Assembly (NCBI RefSeq): GCF_001509475.1
Contig: NZ_LLZG01000410.1
Location: 19,614-83,613 of the forward strand
Reading direction: 5' to 3'
From: Streptomyces regalis
GTDB taxonomy: Bacteria > Actinomycetota > Actinomycetes > Streptomycetales > Streptomycetaceae
DNA length: 64,000 nucleotides
Shown: one piece after another, positions 42,525 through 51,841 of the stretch
Layout of the letters: each line of letters opens with the position of its first letter
How positions within the stretch are numbered: the stretch's first letter is position 1
Translations under genes and position numbers: made by a program
Notes under the pieces: model-generated
Databases searched by the model: none
What the model saw: the letters and a program-made list of their open reading frames with translations, nothing else
Told to the model about the DNA's origin: nothing

Positions 42525-43255
42525 TGGCCACCCGCCCCGGCGACGACCTGCTGGACCCGAATCCGGCGATCCTGCTGACACCGCCCTCCGACACCGAGTT
42601 GACCAAGGCCGAGGCGCTGATGGCCTCGCTTCCGACCGTCCGCTGGGACGAAGTCGAACGTGCCGCGGAGATCACCGACGCGATCGCCCGCCGGCTGGGC
42701 GACGACCGCGCGCTGCTGCGCACCCTGGTGGCCCGTGCCGTCCGGACACCCGAGCTGCGGGAGAAGTTCGAGTGCCACGCCCTCGACGACAAGATCGTCA
42801 TCTGGGACGACCAGGAGAAGGGCCTGCGCATCCGGCTCCGGCTCGCCAACACCGATCAGTACGAGCGGGTGCACAACCACCGTTACAGCTTCACCGCGTA
42901 CATCCTGCACGGCGCCTACCAGCACACCCTCTACGCGACGGACCAGCCGCTCGACGAGACCGCCGACGTCACCCGGTTCTGGCCGTACTTCGTACGTGAG
43001 GAACCGGCCGGCCGCGTCATCACCCTCGACCACGAGCAGCTGCACACCACCATCACCGAGCCCGAGACCATCTCGCTGATGATCCAGAGCCCGGCCCGCA
43101 AGCGCCGCGCCTTCATGATCCGGAAGGACAGCGGCGACGTGTGGTACCGCTACGGCGCCGCCGACGAGTCCGCGGAGCGCCGTGCCGAGGTGCGGATGTC
43201 CGACGAGCGGCTGCACCACTGGCTGTCCCGCCTCGAAGCGTTCGGCCTGCTGTGA
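42524..43255 (+). CDS. Cupin-like protein B
   Basis: 243 residues; the ATG overlaps the preceding stop by 1 bp (TGATG). Core blocks parallel protein A: DDKIVIWDDQEKGLRIRLRL, RVHNHRYSFTAYILHGAYQH (H-x-H) and GRVITLDHEQLHTTITEPET. The pair has diverged well beyond a recent duplication. No closer family recognised. Tight coupling indicates that A and B are needed in equal amounts. Confidence 0.75.
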   Translation: MATRPGDDLLDPNPAILLTPPSDTELTKAEALMASLPTVRWDEVERAAEITDAIARRLGDDRALLRTLVARAVRTPELREKFECHALDDKIVIWDDQEKGLRIRLRLANTDQYERVHNHRYSFTAYILHGAYQHTLYATDQPLDETADVTRFWPYFVREEPAGRVITLDHEQLHTTITEPETISLMIQSPARKRRAFMIRKDSGDVWYRYGAADESAERRAEVRMSDERLHHWLSRLEAFGLL

Positions 43256-43257
43256 GC

Positions 43258-44058
43258 ATGTCGTACGGCCGTCTCGACTACGGCCCCTCGCCCTGGCAGC
43301 GGATCGATCTGTACGGACCCGCGGAGCCGGAGACGGCATCGGGCACAGAGACGCCATCGGGCACGGAGACGGCCCCGGGGACGCAGGCGGGGCCGGCGGA
43401 TTCCGCCGTGCCCGTCGTGCTGGTGCACGGCGGCTTCTGGCGGCACGACCGTACCGCGCACGACCTGGAACCGCTGGCCTGCGCCCTGGTCGGGCGCGGT
43501 CACCGGGTCGCCGTGGTGGAGTACCGGCCGAGCTGGGACGGCGGCGCCTGGCCGGCCGCCGCCGACGACTGCCGGGCCGCGCTGCGGGAGTTGGCGGAGC
43601 AGGACGCGTGCTGGGCCGGCGCCACACTCGTCGGGCACTCCGCCGGCGGACATCTCCTGCTCGCCTCGGTCGCGGGGACGGCTCGCGGGGCCGCCGTGGT
43701 GCTGCTGGCCCCGGTGGTCGACCTCGCCGAGGCCGCCCGGCTCGGGGTGGGCGGCGGGTCCGTGGAGGACTTCCTCGCCGCCCATCTGAAGGCCGGGGGC
43801 AGCCACGAGCAGGCGACCCCCGAGCCGGACCCGGCCGATCTGGGCTCGCTCACCGTCGTCGGCGCCGAGCACGACCAGGCAGTGCCCCATGAACTGACGG
43901 AACATCAGCTCACCGTGTGGGGCAGGCGCGGGCTGCCCCTGACGTGGGTGAGCGTGCCGGACGCCCGGCACATGCACCTGGTGAATCCCGAGCGCCCGGC
44001 CTGCCGCACCGTCGTCCTGCCGCTGTTGACGGGCCGCGCCTCGAACGCGGAGGAATGA
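43258..44058 (+). CDS. Alpha/beta hydrolase (kynurenine-formamidase-like)
   Basis: 266 residues from the ATG at 43258; a GTG at 43252 would overlap the preceding stop. Oxyanion motif LVHGGFWRHDR, nucleophile elbow VGHSAGGHLLLA, Asp in VVGAEHDQAVP and His in PDARHMHLVN complete the triad. HGGxW is typical of arylformamidases. Residues 20-45 are a Gly/Thr/Glu-rich insertion. It may hydrolyse a formyl or ester bond of an intermediate or release the product from a carrier peptide; inference. Confidence 0.83.
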   Translation: MSYGRLDYGPSPWQRIDLYGPAEPETASGTETPSGTETAPGTQAGPADSAVPVVLVHGGFWRHDRTAHDLEPLACALVGRGHRVAVVEYRPSWDGGAWPAAADDCRAALRELAEQDACWAGATLVGHSAGGHLLLASVAGTARGAAVVLLAPVVDLAEAARLGVGGGSVEDFLAAHLKAGGSHEQATPEPDPADLGSLTVVGAEHDQAVPHELTEHQLTVWGRRGLPLTWVSVPDARHMHLVNPERPACRTVVLPLLTGRASNAEE

Positions 44059-44065
44059 GAGAACG

Positions 44066-45049
44066 ATGACGACGACCACCGCCGAGGCGGACCCGGTCAC
44101 CCATCCGGCGTCGCCGAACGCGACCATGTCCGCCGTCAGCCACAGGGCGTTCGACCCCCTGACCGCGGACCCGCGCAAGCGGACCGCTTACCGGCTGGAC
44201 CCCTACGCCCGTGAAGGTCTCGACCTGTTCCGCTCGGCCGGCGACCGGGCCTGGCTGTACACGACCACCTTCGTGGTCCTCAAGCCGGACGCGGTCGCCG
44301 GCCGGCGCGGCGGGCTGGTGCTGGACATCCTGGAGGAGGAGGGCTGGAAGCCGTTCGCAGCCCGTCCGTTCACCTTCGACCCGGTGCTGACCAGGGAGAT
44401 CTGGCGCTACCAGTTCAACGCCGCCTCCCGGCAGCGGATCGCGGTGGTGGACCATCTGCTGGGATCGAGCCCCTCGCTGCTGGTCCTGCTGCGCGACACG
44501 CGCCGGGTGGACGGGCTGCCCGCCAGCGTCCGGCTGACCGCGGCCAAGGGCGCCGCCGACCCGCAGGCCGCCCACGCGCGCGATCTGCGCACCCGGTTCG
44601 GCAGGGTCAACGGCCTGTTCAACTTCGTCCACACGGCCGACGAACCGGCCGACCTGGTACGGGAGTTGCGGCTGTTCTGCTACCGGACCGGCACCGCCTG
44701 GCTGCGCACCGCCCTGACCACGGCACCGCCGTCCGCCGGCGAGGAGTGCCCGGCCAGAAGCCTGCTCGCCGGTCTCGAAGCCGACGTCACGGCCCACGAC
44801 CTGGACTCGGCACAGAGCCTCACCCGGCTGGCCGCGCGCTCCGACGTGTGGGGCGGCCTCGCACGCGCCCACGGCACCCGTGACGCCGTACACCGGTGGC
44901 TGTCGGCCCTCGGCGAGGCCGCGCTCCCGTCGGGCTCGGCCCGATGGGACGTTCTGTCGGTCCTCACCGAGTGGATCGACTGCAACGAGCCGGGGGTAGC
45001 ACCCCTGTTGGCGACCGTATCGGCGACCGACTGGAGGAAAGAAGCGTGA
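44066..45049 (+). CDS. NDK-domain protein with unknown C-terminal domain
   Basis: 327 residues. Residues about 65-215 resemble nucleoside diphosphate kinase: TTTFVVLKPDAVAGRRGGLV at the start and NGLFNFVHTADEPADLVREL where NDK has N-x-x-H-G-S-D with the phosphorylated His. The C-terminal 110 residues are helical and unrecognised. It overlaps the HAD gene by 4 bp. NDK-like proteins occur in a few biosynthetic clusters; here it could phosphorylate or dephosphorylate a nucleotide-activated intermediate together with the nucleotidyltransferase. Function uncertain. Confidence 0.75.
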   Translation: MTTTTAEADPVTHPASPNATMSAVSHRAFDPLTADPRKRTAYRLDPYAREGLDLFRSAGDRAWLYTTTFVVLKPDAVAGRRGGLVLDILEEEGWKPFAARPFTFDPVLTREIWRYQFNAASRQRIAVVDHLLGSSPSLLVLLRDTRRVDGLPASVRLTAAKGAADPQAAHARDLRTRFGRVNGLFNFVHTADEPADLVRELRLFCYRTGTAWLRTALTTAPPSAGEECPARSLLAGLEADVTAHDLDSAQSLTRLAARSDVWGGLARAHGTRDAVHRWLSALGEAALPSGSARWDVLSVLTEWIDCNEPGVAPLLATVSATDWRKEA

Positions 45050-45714
45050 CGTCCCTTCCCCTCGCCCCCCAAGCCGTTGTCTTCGACTGCGACGGGCTGC
45101 TGGTGGACACCGAAGTCTGCTGGAGCAGAGCCGAGACCAAGATCTTCGCAGCGCACGGTCACGACTTCGGCCCCGAGCAGAAGGCACTGGTGATCGGCCG
45201 CACGCTGGCGGGCGCGGGCGAGGCGATGGCCGACTACTTCGGCAGGCCCGGCGCCGGCGCCGAACTCGCCGCGGAACTCCTCGACCTCGTACGGCGGGAA
45301 CTGGCCGCCGGTGCCGACGCCCTGCCCGGGGCCGCCGAACTGGTCAAGGCCTGCGCCCGGGCCGTCCCGGTCGCGATCGCCAGCAACAGCCCCCGCGAAC
45401 TCCTCGACACCGCCCTGGCCTCGGCCGGCCTCGCCGGCCTCTTCCCGGTCTCCTTCGCGGCCGACGAGGTGGCGGTCGCGAAGCCGGCCCCCGATCTCTA
45501 TCTGAAGGCATGCGAGGCGCTCGGCGCGCTCCCGGCCCGCTCGGTCGCCTTCGAGGATTCCGCCACCGGCGTCACGTCGGCACGCCGGGCGGGACTGTAT
45601 GTGGTGGCCGTACCGTCCCTGCCCGGCACCGCGCTCGACCACGACCATCTGGCGTCCGCGCTCGTCGACCGCGAGCTGGTCGACTGGGCGGAAGGTCTCG
45701 CTCAGGGTGCCTGA
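45046..45714 (+). CDS. HAD-superfamily phosphatase
   Basis: 222 residues from a GTG at 45046 (GGAGGAAA upstream), overlapping the NDK-like gene by 4 bp. HAD motifs: VVFDCDGLLVDTE (nucleophile Asp), IASNSPRELLDT, AKPAPDLYLKAC (Lys) and AFEDSATGVTSARRAG (Asp). Beta-phosphoglucomutase-like phosphatase subgroup. A second HAD domain of the island is in the CYTH fusion at 55955-57121. It probably removes a phosphate from a pathway intermediate. Confidence 0.87.
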   Translation: MTSLPLAPQAVVFDCDGLLVDTEVCWSRAETKIFAAHGHDFGPEQKALVIGRTLAGAGEAMADYFGRPGAGAELAAELLDLVRRELAAGADALPGAAELVKACARAVPVAIASNSPRELLDTALASAGLAGLFPVSFAADEVAVAKPAPDLYLKACEALGALPARSVAFEDSATGVTSARRAGLYVVAVPSLPGTALDHDHLASALVDRELVDWAEGLAQGA

Positions 45715-45892
45715 CGCCGACGACCCGCTGATCTGCCTGTGCCGACGGGTGCGGGAGAGCGCGATCCTGGCCGCCGCCGACCAGGGGTGCCGCACCCTGG
45801 CCGACGTGCGCGACCGGACCGAGGCGAACACCGGCTGCGGGGACTGCGCCGCCGACATCGAGGAGCTCCTGGAGAGCGTTCGGACCGGATGA
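45707..45892 (+). CDS. BFD-type [2Fe-2S] protein
   Basis: 61 residues from a GTG at 45707 overlapping the HAD stop by 8 bp. Sequence contains DPLICLCRRVRESAIL and TEANTGCGDCAADIEELL: the C-x-C plus C-x-x-C cluster of the bacterioferritin-associated-ferredoxin-like fold. It could pass electrons to the diiron oxygenases of the cluster, which need a reductant; this is inference from context. Confidence 0.8.
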   Translation: MPDADDPLICLCRRVRESAILAAADQGCRTLADVRDRTEANTGCGDCAADIEELLESVRTG

Positions 45893-45959
45893 CGCTCCGG
45901 CACCCGGGATCAGCACGACAAGCAGTGCAAGCAGTACGAGGCTGGAGAGACCAAGAGCC

Positions 45960-47207
45960 ATGACAGACACGCCGGTCGAAGAAGAGCGACCCGCACGCCG
46001 CCGCGACGCCGGCGCCTTCTGGCGGTACTGGACGGGTGCGACGGCCAGCGGCGTCGGCGACGCGGTGACCACGGTCGCGCTTCCCCTGGTGGCCGTGGAG
46101 GTCCTGAAGGCCAGCAGTTTCGAGGTCAGCCTCATCACCGCCGCCAACTACGCCGCCTGGATCCTGATAGGCCTTCCGGCCGGAGTGCTCGTGCAGCGGC
46201 TGCCGCTGCGCGGCACCCAGGTGGCGATGGACCTCCTGCGGGCCGCGGTGCTGCTGTCCGTGCCACTGGCGGCGGCGCTGGGGGAGCTGCATCTGGCCCA
46301 CCTCGTCCTGGTCGCACTGGTCGTCGGGCTCGCCACCGTGGTCTTCGACATCGGGAACTCGACCTTCCTGACGTCGATCGTCAGCAAGGAGGAACTGACC
46401 GCCCGCAACAGTCTGACCTCTGCCTCGTCGGCCGCCACCCAGCTGGGAGGCCCCTCCCTGGGCGGCGTCCTGGTGCAGGTGGTGGGTGCCGCGACCAGCC
46501 TGCTGGTGGATGTGGCGAGCTACCTCGTGTCCGCGTTCCTGCTGCAGAGCCTGCCGCGGCCCGACCGCGAGGCACGCCCCCCGGCGGGCGTCTCCATGGG
46601 CCGGCTGATCCGGGACGGCTGGCGCTTCGTGGCCCACCATCCGGTCATCGGCCCGTGTGTGGCCGCCGCGACGCTGGTCAACTTCGGCTGCGGCGCGCTG
46701 ATGGCGATGACCCCGCTCTTCCTGGTCCGGACGCTGGACCTCCCGGTCGGCGTGGTCGGCCTGCTGATGGCCGCCGAGGGGGCGGGCAGCCTGCTCGGGG
46801 CGGCCGTGACCCCCCTGCTGGCCAGGAAGCTCGGCGGCGCCCGTGCCGTGCTTGCCGCGTCCTCGGCCGGAGCACTGCTCGCCGCGCTGATCCCGCTGGC
46901 CTCCGGCGGCTGGGGGATGCTGTTGTTCGTGGTGGGCGCCACCGGATTCTCGACGGGCGTGGTGGTGCTGAGCATCGTCACCCGCACCCACCGCCAGACC
47001 GTCACCCCGGCCGAGCTGCTGCCCCGGGTGATGGCCACCGTCCGCTTCGTCTCCTGGGGGGCCGTGCCGGTGGGGGCGCTCACCGCCGGCCTGCTCGCGA
47101 CCGCAGCCGGGCCGCGCGAGGCCCTGTGGCTGGTCTCCGCGGCCGGCGCAGGGGCGGCTGTCACGCTCGCGGCGAGCTCGGTCCGCCGCTTGCGCGACTT
47201 GGTGTGA
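45960..47207 (+). CDS. MFS exporter (EntS-like) of block B
   Basis: 415 residues, 12 predicted helices, starting MTDTPVEEERPARRRDAG. Resembles MFS_3/enterobactin-exporter-type proteins: ATASGVGDAVTTVALPLVAV at TM1, DIGNSTFLTSIVSKEELTAR between TM4 and 5, and LLPRVMATVRFVSWGAVPVG in the C-terminal half. Last intact gene of the divergent operon, so product export and self-resistance are likely. The gap 47208-47315 shows no gene. Confidence 0.88.
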   Translation: MTDTPVEEERPARRRDAGAFWRYWTGATASGVGDAVTTVALPLVAVEVLKASSFEVSLITAANYAAWILIGLPAGVLVQRLPLRGTQVAMDLLRAAVLLSVPLAAALGELHLAHLVLVALVVGLATVVFDIGNSTFLTSIVSKEELTARNSLTSASSAATQLGGPSLGGVLVQVVGAATSLLVDVASYLVSAFLLQSLPRPDREARPPAGVSMGRLIRDGWRFVAHHPVIGPCVAAATLVNFGCGALMAMTPLFLVRTLDLPVGVVGLLMAAEGAGSLLGAAVTPLLARKLGGARAVLAASSAGALLAALIPLASGGWGMLLFVVGATGFSTGVVVLSIVTRTHRQTVTPAELLPRVMATVRFVSWGAVPVGALTAGLLATAAGPREALWLVSAAGAGAAVTLAASSVRRLRDLV

Positions 47208-47315
47208 ACAGGTCGGACCTCCCCCATGCGCACGACACCGGCCGGGCGAGACACCGCGGCCGCCATGACCGTCGGACGCGTCCTGCTGTCGCGGCCCTCG
47301 GTGCCCCAGAGCTGA

Positions 47316-47740
47316 TCAGGCCCCCGGCACCCGCACCATGAACACGTCCACCGCATCCTCGGTCTCGAGCGTGAACCCGTGCCGCTCGTACAGCCGCCGC
47401 ACTGCCCTGCAGCACGTTCAGCCGGACCCGGATGCCGTCGCGGTCGCACCGCTCCAGCAGCCCGCGCAGCACGGCCGTACCGATGCCGCCGCCCTGCAGG
47501 TGCGGGGCGAGATAGAAGTGCTCCAGCACCATATGCGCACCGCCGTGGGCATCCTCGGTCGGCCGCAGTGACACGCAGCCAGCGAACGTGCCGCGCGCCT
47601 CGATCACCCAGGTGTGCGCCGGAGCGAAGCCGTCCCGCAGTCGCTGCCGGACCCGGTGCTCGTCGTATCGCCCGAGCCGCTCCAGATCCGCCCGCAGCAC
47701 CACGGCCCGCAACTCGGCCACCGCCTCGACGTCCGCCGTC
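47316..47740 (-). pseudogene. GNAT acetyltransferase, frameshifted and cut by IS3
   Basis: The minus strand reads ADVEAVAELRAVVLRADLER, HTWVIEARGTFAGCVSLRPT, LEHFYLAPHLQGGGIGTAVL with the acetyl-CoA loop, and RVRLNVLQGS. After that a frame change (about 47413) is needed to reach RRLYERHGFTLETEDAVDVF and the stop. The N-terminus ends abruptly where IS3 sequence begins. Non-functional. Confidence 0.75.
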
Positions 47741-48580
47741 GAACCTGCTACAAGTGGCGCGACGGACGCGAGGCCCGCGCCGAGCGCGAGCGCGCCGACG
47801 AGGACCTCGCTGACAAGATCCGGACCATCCACACAGACTCGGGCGGCACCTACGGCGCCCCGCGGATCACCGCCGAGCTCCGCGACGCCCATGGCATGAC
47901 GATCAACGAAAAGAAGGTCGCGCGCGTCATGCGCAAGTTCCGTATCAGCGGGTTCCGCCTGCGCAAGCGCATGCGCACGACCGTGCCGGAGCCGGCGCAG
48001 ACGCCGGTGCCGGACCTGTTCAAGCGGGACTTCACGGCGTCCGCGCCGAATCTGAAGTACATGGGGGACGTGACGTATCTGCCGGTCGGCGACGGCGAAC
48101 ATCTCCATTTCGCGACGGTCCTGGACTGCTTCTCCCGCCGTGTCGTGGGCTGGTCGATCGCCGATCACATGCGCACCGACCTGGTCGCTGACGCGCTGAC
48201 GATGGCCGCCCACACTCGCGGCAGTCTGAAGGGTGCCGTCTTTCACAGCGATCACGGGGCTCAGTACGGACCACGTCAATTCGCTGACCCGTGCGCCGAG
48301 TTGGGCGTCACCCAGTCCATGGGTGCTGTCGGCACGAGCGCGGACAACGCCGCCTGCGAGTCCTTCCACGCCGCCCTGAAGCGCGAGACGCTCCAGGGCG
48401 CCGGCCGCTTTGGCGGCCCCGACGCCTGCCGGCGCCGCGTCTTCCACTGGCTGACGCGCTACAACACCAGACGCCGTCACTCGGCGAACGGGCAGCTCAG
48501 TCCCGTCGCCTGCGAGCAGCGATCAGCTACCCTGATACTCGCCGCATAACCACACGAACTGGTGTCCACTTTCCGGATGG
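47741..48580 (+). mobile_element. IS3-family insertion sequence, 5'-truncated
   Basis: Only the 3' part remains. The OrfB frame (about 47745-48549) gives RTIHTDSGGTYGAPRITAEL, then GDVTYLPVGDGEHLHFATVL (first Asp), VFHSDHGAQYGPRQFADPCA (second Asp) and CESFHAALKRETLQG (Glu): the DDE integrase core is complete but the start and all of OrfA are missing. It ends just after GGTGTCCACTTTCCGGA. It separates the GNAT remnant from the truncated flavoprotein gene. Confidence 0.82.
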
Positions 48581-48581
48581 A

Positions 48582-48835
48582 AGGCCCATCGTCAGCTCAC
48601 CCGCCACCGTGTTCATCAGCAGCCACGGCGGCTGATCGGTGCGCCAGACCCGTCCCGCGCCCAGCTGGACCGCGTCCACCAGCACCACGTGGGGGCGAGG
48701 AACGCCGGGACAGCGCGAGAGATGGTGGGCGAGTCGTTCGAGCACGGCGATGCCGCGCGGCCCGGTCCCGACGATCGCCACCGTCGCCCCGGTCACGGCC
48801 TCGTTCTCCCTCGAGTCGCTGCCGGCGGGGTTCAC
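48582..48835 (-). pseudogene. FAD/NAD(P)-binding protein, N-terminal fragment cut by IS3
   Basis: The GTG at 48835 overlaps the SbnB stop (GTGA). The frame gives TVAIVGTGPRGIAVLERLAH (dinucleotide-binding fold) and LVDAVQLGAGRVWRTDQPPW, then MNTVAGELTMG, after which IS3 sequence begins. Full-length relatives (FAD-NAD(P)-binding, NAD_binding_9) have 500-600 residues. It was part of the SbnA/SbnB operon, so its loss may have changed the pathway end product. Confidence 0.75.
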
Positions 48836-49845
48836 TTCTGCCAGCGCTCGGTCTCTGCGAAGAAGTCGTCGATCGGGGTCGTACGACCCGACTCCACCGC
48901 GCGCCGGTACACGAAGGAGCCGACGGCCAGGTCGAGGATGCCCAGCCCGAAGGGGGAGAAGAGGCGCGGCCTGGCGGCGTCGAACTCCAGCTTGCCGAGG
49001 ACGGCCTGGGCCAGGGTTCCGTCGATGAAGTCCCGGTGGCCGCAGGCCTGTTCGGCCAGGTGCACAGAGGTCTGCGCGGTCAGGCAGTGGTCGATGTCGT
49101 CGACCACGTTGTGCGACGCCAGGATGGTCTCAGGGGCGATGTCGCGCAGCGAGATGTTGAGCACCGTCTGCCCGGCGGAGAAGACGTCGGTGCCGGTGAT
49201 GTAGGGGGCGGCGGCCGTCGTCGCCAGGACGACCAGGTCCGCGCCCCCCACCGCCGATTCCAGGCTGTCCGCCGCTGTCGCGGGAATCCCCAGCGTCTCG
49301 CGGGAGTACGACACCAGCGCGTCCGCGTAGCCGGGCACCTGGTCGTGGACGGTGAACTCGCCGATCTGCCACTGCTCGGCGGCGAAGAACTCCAGGATGT
49401 TGCGCGCGATCACACCGGCGCCGACGACGGCGATACGGTCCGCGCGGGTGGCCCCGTGCAGGGTCGCGGCGCCCAGCACACAGGACGCCGCGGTGCGGGC
49501 GGCACTGATCTGGGACGCCTCCAGGCAGGCGAACGGATAGCCGGTGGCGTAGTCGTTCAGCAGCAGGACGGCGGAGGCCCGGGGGACGTTGCGGGCGACG
49601 TTGTCCGGGAAGCTCGCGATCCATTTGATGCCGGCCACGTCGTGGTCGCCGCCGAGATACGCGGGCAGTGCGATGATCCGTGCCGAAGGCTTCTCGGGAA
49701 ACCGCAGGAAGTAGCTGTTGGGGTTGACCGACTGCCCCGACTCGTGGGCCAGGTAGGCCTCTTTCACGACCTGAAGGATGTCCCGCCGTGACTCGGAGAT
49801 GACCTCGCGGGCCACCGTTCCGCTGACTACATCGAACGCGAACAA
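48832..49845 (-). CDS. sbnB: 2,3-diaminopropionate biosynthesis dehydrogenase SbnB
   Basis: 337 residues from a TTG at 49845 (AGAAGGAAACACC upstream), overlapping sbnA by 19 bp. Ornithine-cyclodeaminase/mu-crystallin fold: AGIKWIASFPDNVARNVPRA, SQISAARTAASCVLGAATL, NAD motif RIAVVGAGVIARNILEFF, and FSPFGLGILDLAVGSFVYRR at the end. SbnB oxidises N-(1-amino-1-carboxyethyl)-glutamate to 2,3-diaminopropionate and 2-oxoglutarate. With SbnA this supplies diaminopropionate for block B. Confidence 0.92.
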   Translation of the reverse strand: MFAFDVVSGTVAREVISESRRDILQVVKEAYLAHESGQSVNPNSYFLRFPEKPSARIIALPAYLGGDHDVAGIKWIASFPDNVARNVPRASAVLLLNDYATGYPFACLEASQISAARTAASCVLGAATLHGATRADRIAVVGAGVIARNILEFFAAEQWQIGEFTVHDQVPGYADALVSYSRETLGIPATAADSLESAVGGADLVVLATTAAAPYITGTDVFSAGQTVLNISLRDIAPETILASHNVVDDIDHCLTAQTSVHLAEQACGHRDFIDGTLAQAVLGKLEFDAARPRLFSPFGLGILDLAVGSFVYRRAVESGRTTPIDDFFAETERWQK

Positions 49846-50846
49846 GGTGTTTCCTTCTCGGGACTCTGCGGGCGCGTCAGCGCCTCGACGGCGGGAAGTG
49901 TGGGATCGATGCCGAACCGGGCGGCGACCCAGTCGTCGTCGTACACGGTCGCGAGATAGCGCTCGCCCATGTCCGGTGCGAGGGCCACCACCCGCGAGCC
50001 GGGCGGGATGTCGGGCGCGGCGCGCTGCACCGCCGTGAACACCGTGCCGGTGGAGCCGCCGGCCAGCAGGCCGTGTCGCCGGGCGAGCATCCGGCAGGTG
50101 CGCACCGCCTCGGTCTCCTCGACCAGCACCACCTCGTCGACCAGGTCTGGGCGGCAGATCTCCGGAACCCTGCTGGTGCCCAGGCCGGGAATGTGGCGGG
50201 GGCCCGCGGCGGTGCCGAAGGTGACCGAGCCGAGGGTGTCGACGGCGATGATCCTGGTGTGCGGCGAAACCCTGCGGAAGTAGGTGGCACAGCCGGTCAG
50301 GGTGCCGGTCGTGCCCGCCCCGACGAACAGGAAGTCGACGTTCCCCAGCGCGGCGAGGATGGCCGCGGCCGTACGGGTCTCGTGGACCTCGGGGTTCGCC
50401 GGGTTGGCGTACTGATTGGGCCACACCAGCAGGGGATCGTCAGCCAGCATGCGCTGGATGTGAGCGATCCGCGTGCCCAGGAACCCGCCGCCCGCGTCCC
50501 GCTTGTCCACCACCGCGACACTCGCGCCGAGAGCACGCATCAAGGCCACGTTGTGCGGTGCGGCGTTGACGTCGGTCACGCAGGTGAAGGCGTAGTCCTT
50601 CGCCGCGCAGACCATGGCCAGGGCGACGCCGAGGTTGCCCGACGAGGACTCGACGACGCGTCCGCCCGGAGACAGCAGCCCGCGCCGCTCGGCGTCCTCG
50701 ATCAGCCCGACCGCCGTCTTGAGCTTCACGGAGCCGGCCGGGTTCAGTCCCTCGATCTTGAGATGGAGCTCGCTGCCCGGGAGCACGTCGGGGAACCTCA
50801 GGAAGACGTCGTCGGTGACGAGGTCGTATACGGAGTCCTTGATCAC
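49827..50846 (-). CDS. sbnA: 2,3-diaminopropionate biosynthesis synthase SbnA
   Basis: 339 residues from a GTG at 50846, overlapping the carbamoyltransferase stop by 4 bp. Cysteine-synthase-like PLP enzyme: EGLNPAGSVKLKTAVGLIED with the PLP Lys, VESSSGNLGVALAMVCAAKD, FVGAGTTGTLTGCATYFRRV for PLP phosphate binding, and LAGGSTGTVFTAVQ. SbnA joins O-phosphoserine and glutamate to give the SbnB substrate. It is the second gene of the operon carbamoyltransferase, sbnA, sbnB, flavoprotein fragment. Confidence 0.92.
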   Translation of the reverse strand: MIKDSVYDLVTDDVFLRFPDVLPGSELHLKIEGLNPAGSVKLKTAVGLIEDAERRGLLSPGGRVVESSSGNLGVALAMVCAAKDYAFTCVTDVNAAPHNVALMRALGASVAVVDKRDAGGGFLGTRIAHIQRMLADDPLLVWPNQYANPANPEVHETRTAAAILAALGNVDFLFVGAGTTGTLTGCATYFRRVSPHTRIIAVDTLGSVTFGTAAGPRHIPGLGTSRVPEICRPDLVDEVVLVEETEAVRTCRMLARRHGLLAGGSTGTVFTAVQRAAPDIPPGSRVVALAPDMGERYLATVYDDDWVAARFGIDPTLPAVEALTRPQSPEKETPCSRSM

Positions 50847-51823
50847 TTCGCTCCTGGGCGCGGCTGCGCCAGAGCCTCCAGCACCGCCATGGCGCTGGTG
50901 AGTTTCATCTCTGCCTGGGTCCAGGCGAGCGACCGGTCGCCCTCCAGCACCTGGGCCGAGATCTCGTCACCGCGATGGGCCGGCAGGTCGTGCATGAGGA
51001 CGGCATCCGGCCAGCGGCTCATGAACGCCGTGTCGATGTACAGATAGCGGAACGCCTCACGCCAGCTCGCGTCGGGTTTCGACGTTCCGGTGGTCTGCCA
51101 GCGGGTTGTGTACACCACGTCGACGGCGTCGGGGGCCTCGTCGAGCCGGTGGATCTCCCGGACGCAGGAGCCGCGCTCGGCGGCCCGGGCGCGGGCGCCG
51201 GCCAGTTCGGCCTCGGGTACGCCGTAGCCTGGCGGGGTGAGCAGGGTCAGCTCGATCCCCGCGTAGTGGGCCAGGCCGTGCGCCAGGGCCACGGCAGAGT
51301 TGTTGCCCTCGCCGACGTACAGCACCTTGATGCCGTCCAGGGCGCCGAAGTGCAGGCTCATGGTGGCGAGGTCGCAGATGCCCTGGGTGGGGTGCTCCTC
51401 CTGGCCCATGGCGTTGACCACGGGGATGCCGCCGTACCGGGAGAGGGTCTTCAGCTGGGCCACGGGTCCCGCGGTGCGGGCGACCAGGAGGTCGAGCATG
51501 CGCCCGAAGACACGGCCGGTGTCCTCCAGCGACTCGCCCGTCTCCAGCTGGAGGTCGTGCGGGCCGTAGCTGATGACCTGGCCGCCCAGGCGCAGCGCGG
51601 CGGTGGTGAAGGCCGTACGGGTGCGGGTGGAGGTCCTGGTGAACAGGATGCCCGCGATCCTCCCGCGCAGCGGCTCGTCGTGGTCCGTCCGGTCGGCGAA
51701 GAACTCGCAGGACCGGCGCACCAGTTGGTCGAGGTCCTTGTTCTCCAGGTCGGCCAGGGAGAAGACCCCCGACTCCGTAGCGTGCTCAGGTAGTCCCAAC
51801 AGCGATGGGGCCGCTGCCACCAT
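50843..51823 (-). CDS. Ornithine-carbamoyltransferase-like enzyme
   Basis: 326 residues. Carbamoyl-phosphate motif FTRTSTRTRTAFTTAALRLG and HPTQGICDLATMSL are intact. In place of the ornithine-binding H-C-L-P of OTC it has MHDLPAHRGDE. The adjacent sbnA/sbnB genes suggest that 2,3-diaminopropionate is the acceptor, giving the ureido amino acid albizziine (N3-carbamoyl-diaminopropionate), as in ureidoalanine-containing natural products. AGGAG lies upstream of the ATG. Arginine-biosynthesis OTC is unlikely given the context. Confidence 0.88.
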   Translation of the reverse strand: MVAAAPSLLGLPEHATESGVFSLADLENKDLDQLVRRSCEFFADRTDHDEPLRGRIAGILFTRTSTRTRTAFTTAALRLGGQVISYGPHDLQLETGESLEDTGRVFGRMLDLLVARTAGPVAQLKTLSRYGGIPVVNAMGQEEHPTQGICDLATMSLHFGALDGIKVLYVGEGNNSAVALAHGLAHYAGIELTLLTPPGYGVPEAELAGARARAAERGSCVREIHRLDEAPDAVDVVYTTRWQTTGTSKPDASWREAFRYLYIDTAFMSRWPDAVLMHDLPAHRGDEISAQVLEGDRSLAWTQAEMKLTSAMAVLEALAQPRPGAK

Positions 51824-51841
51824 GTCTCACATCTCCTGTGG

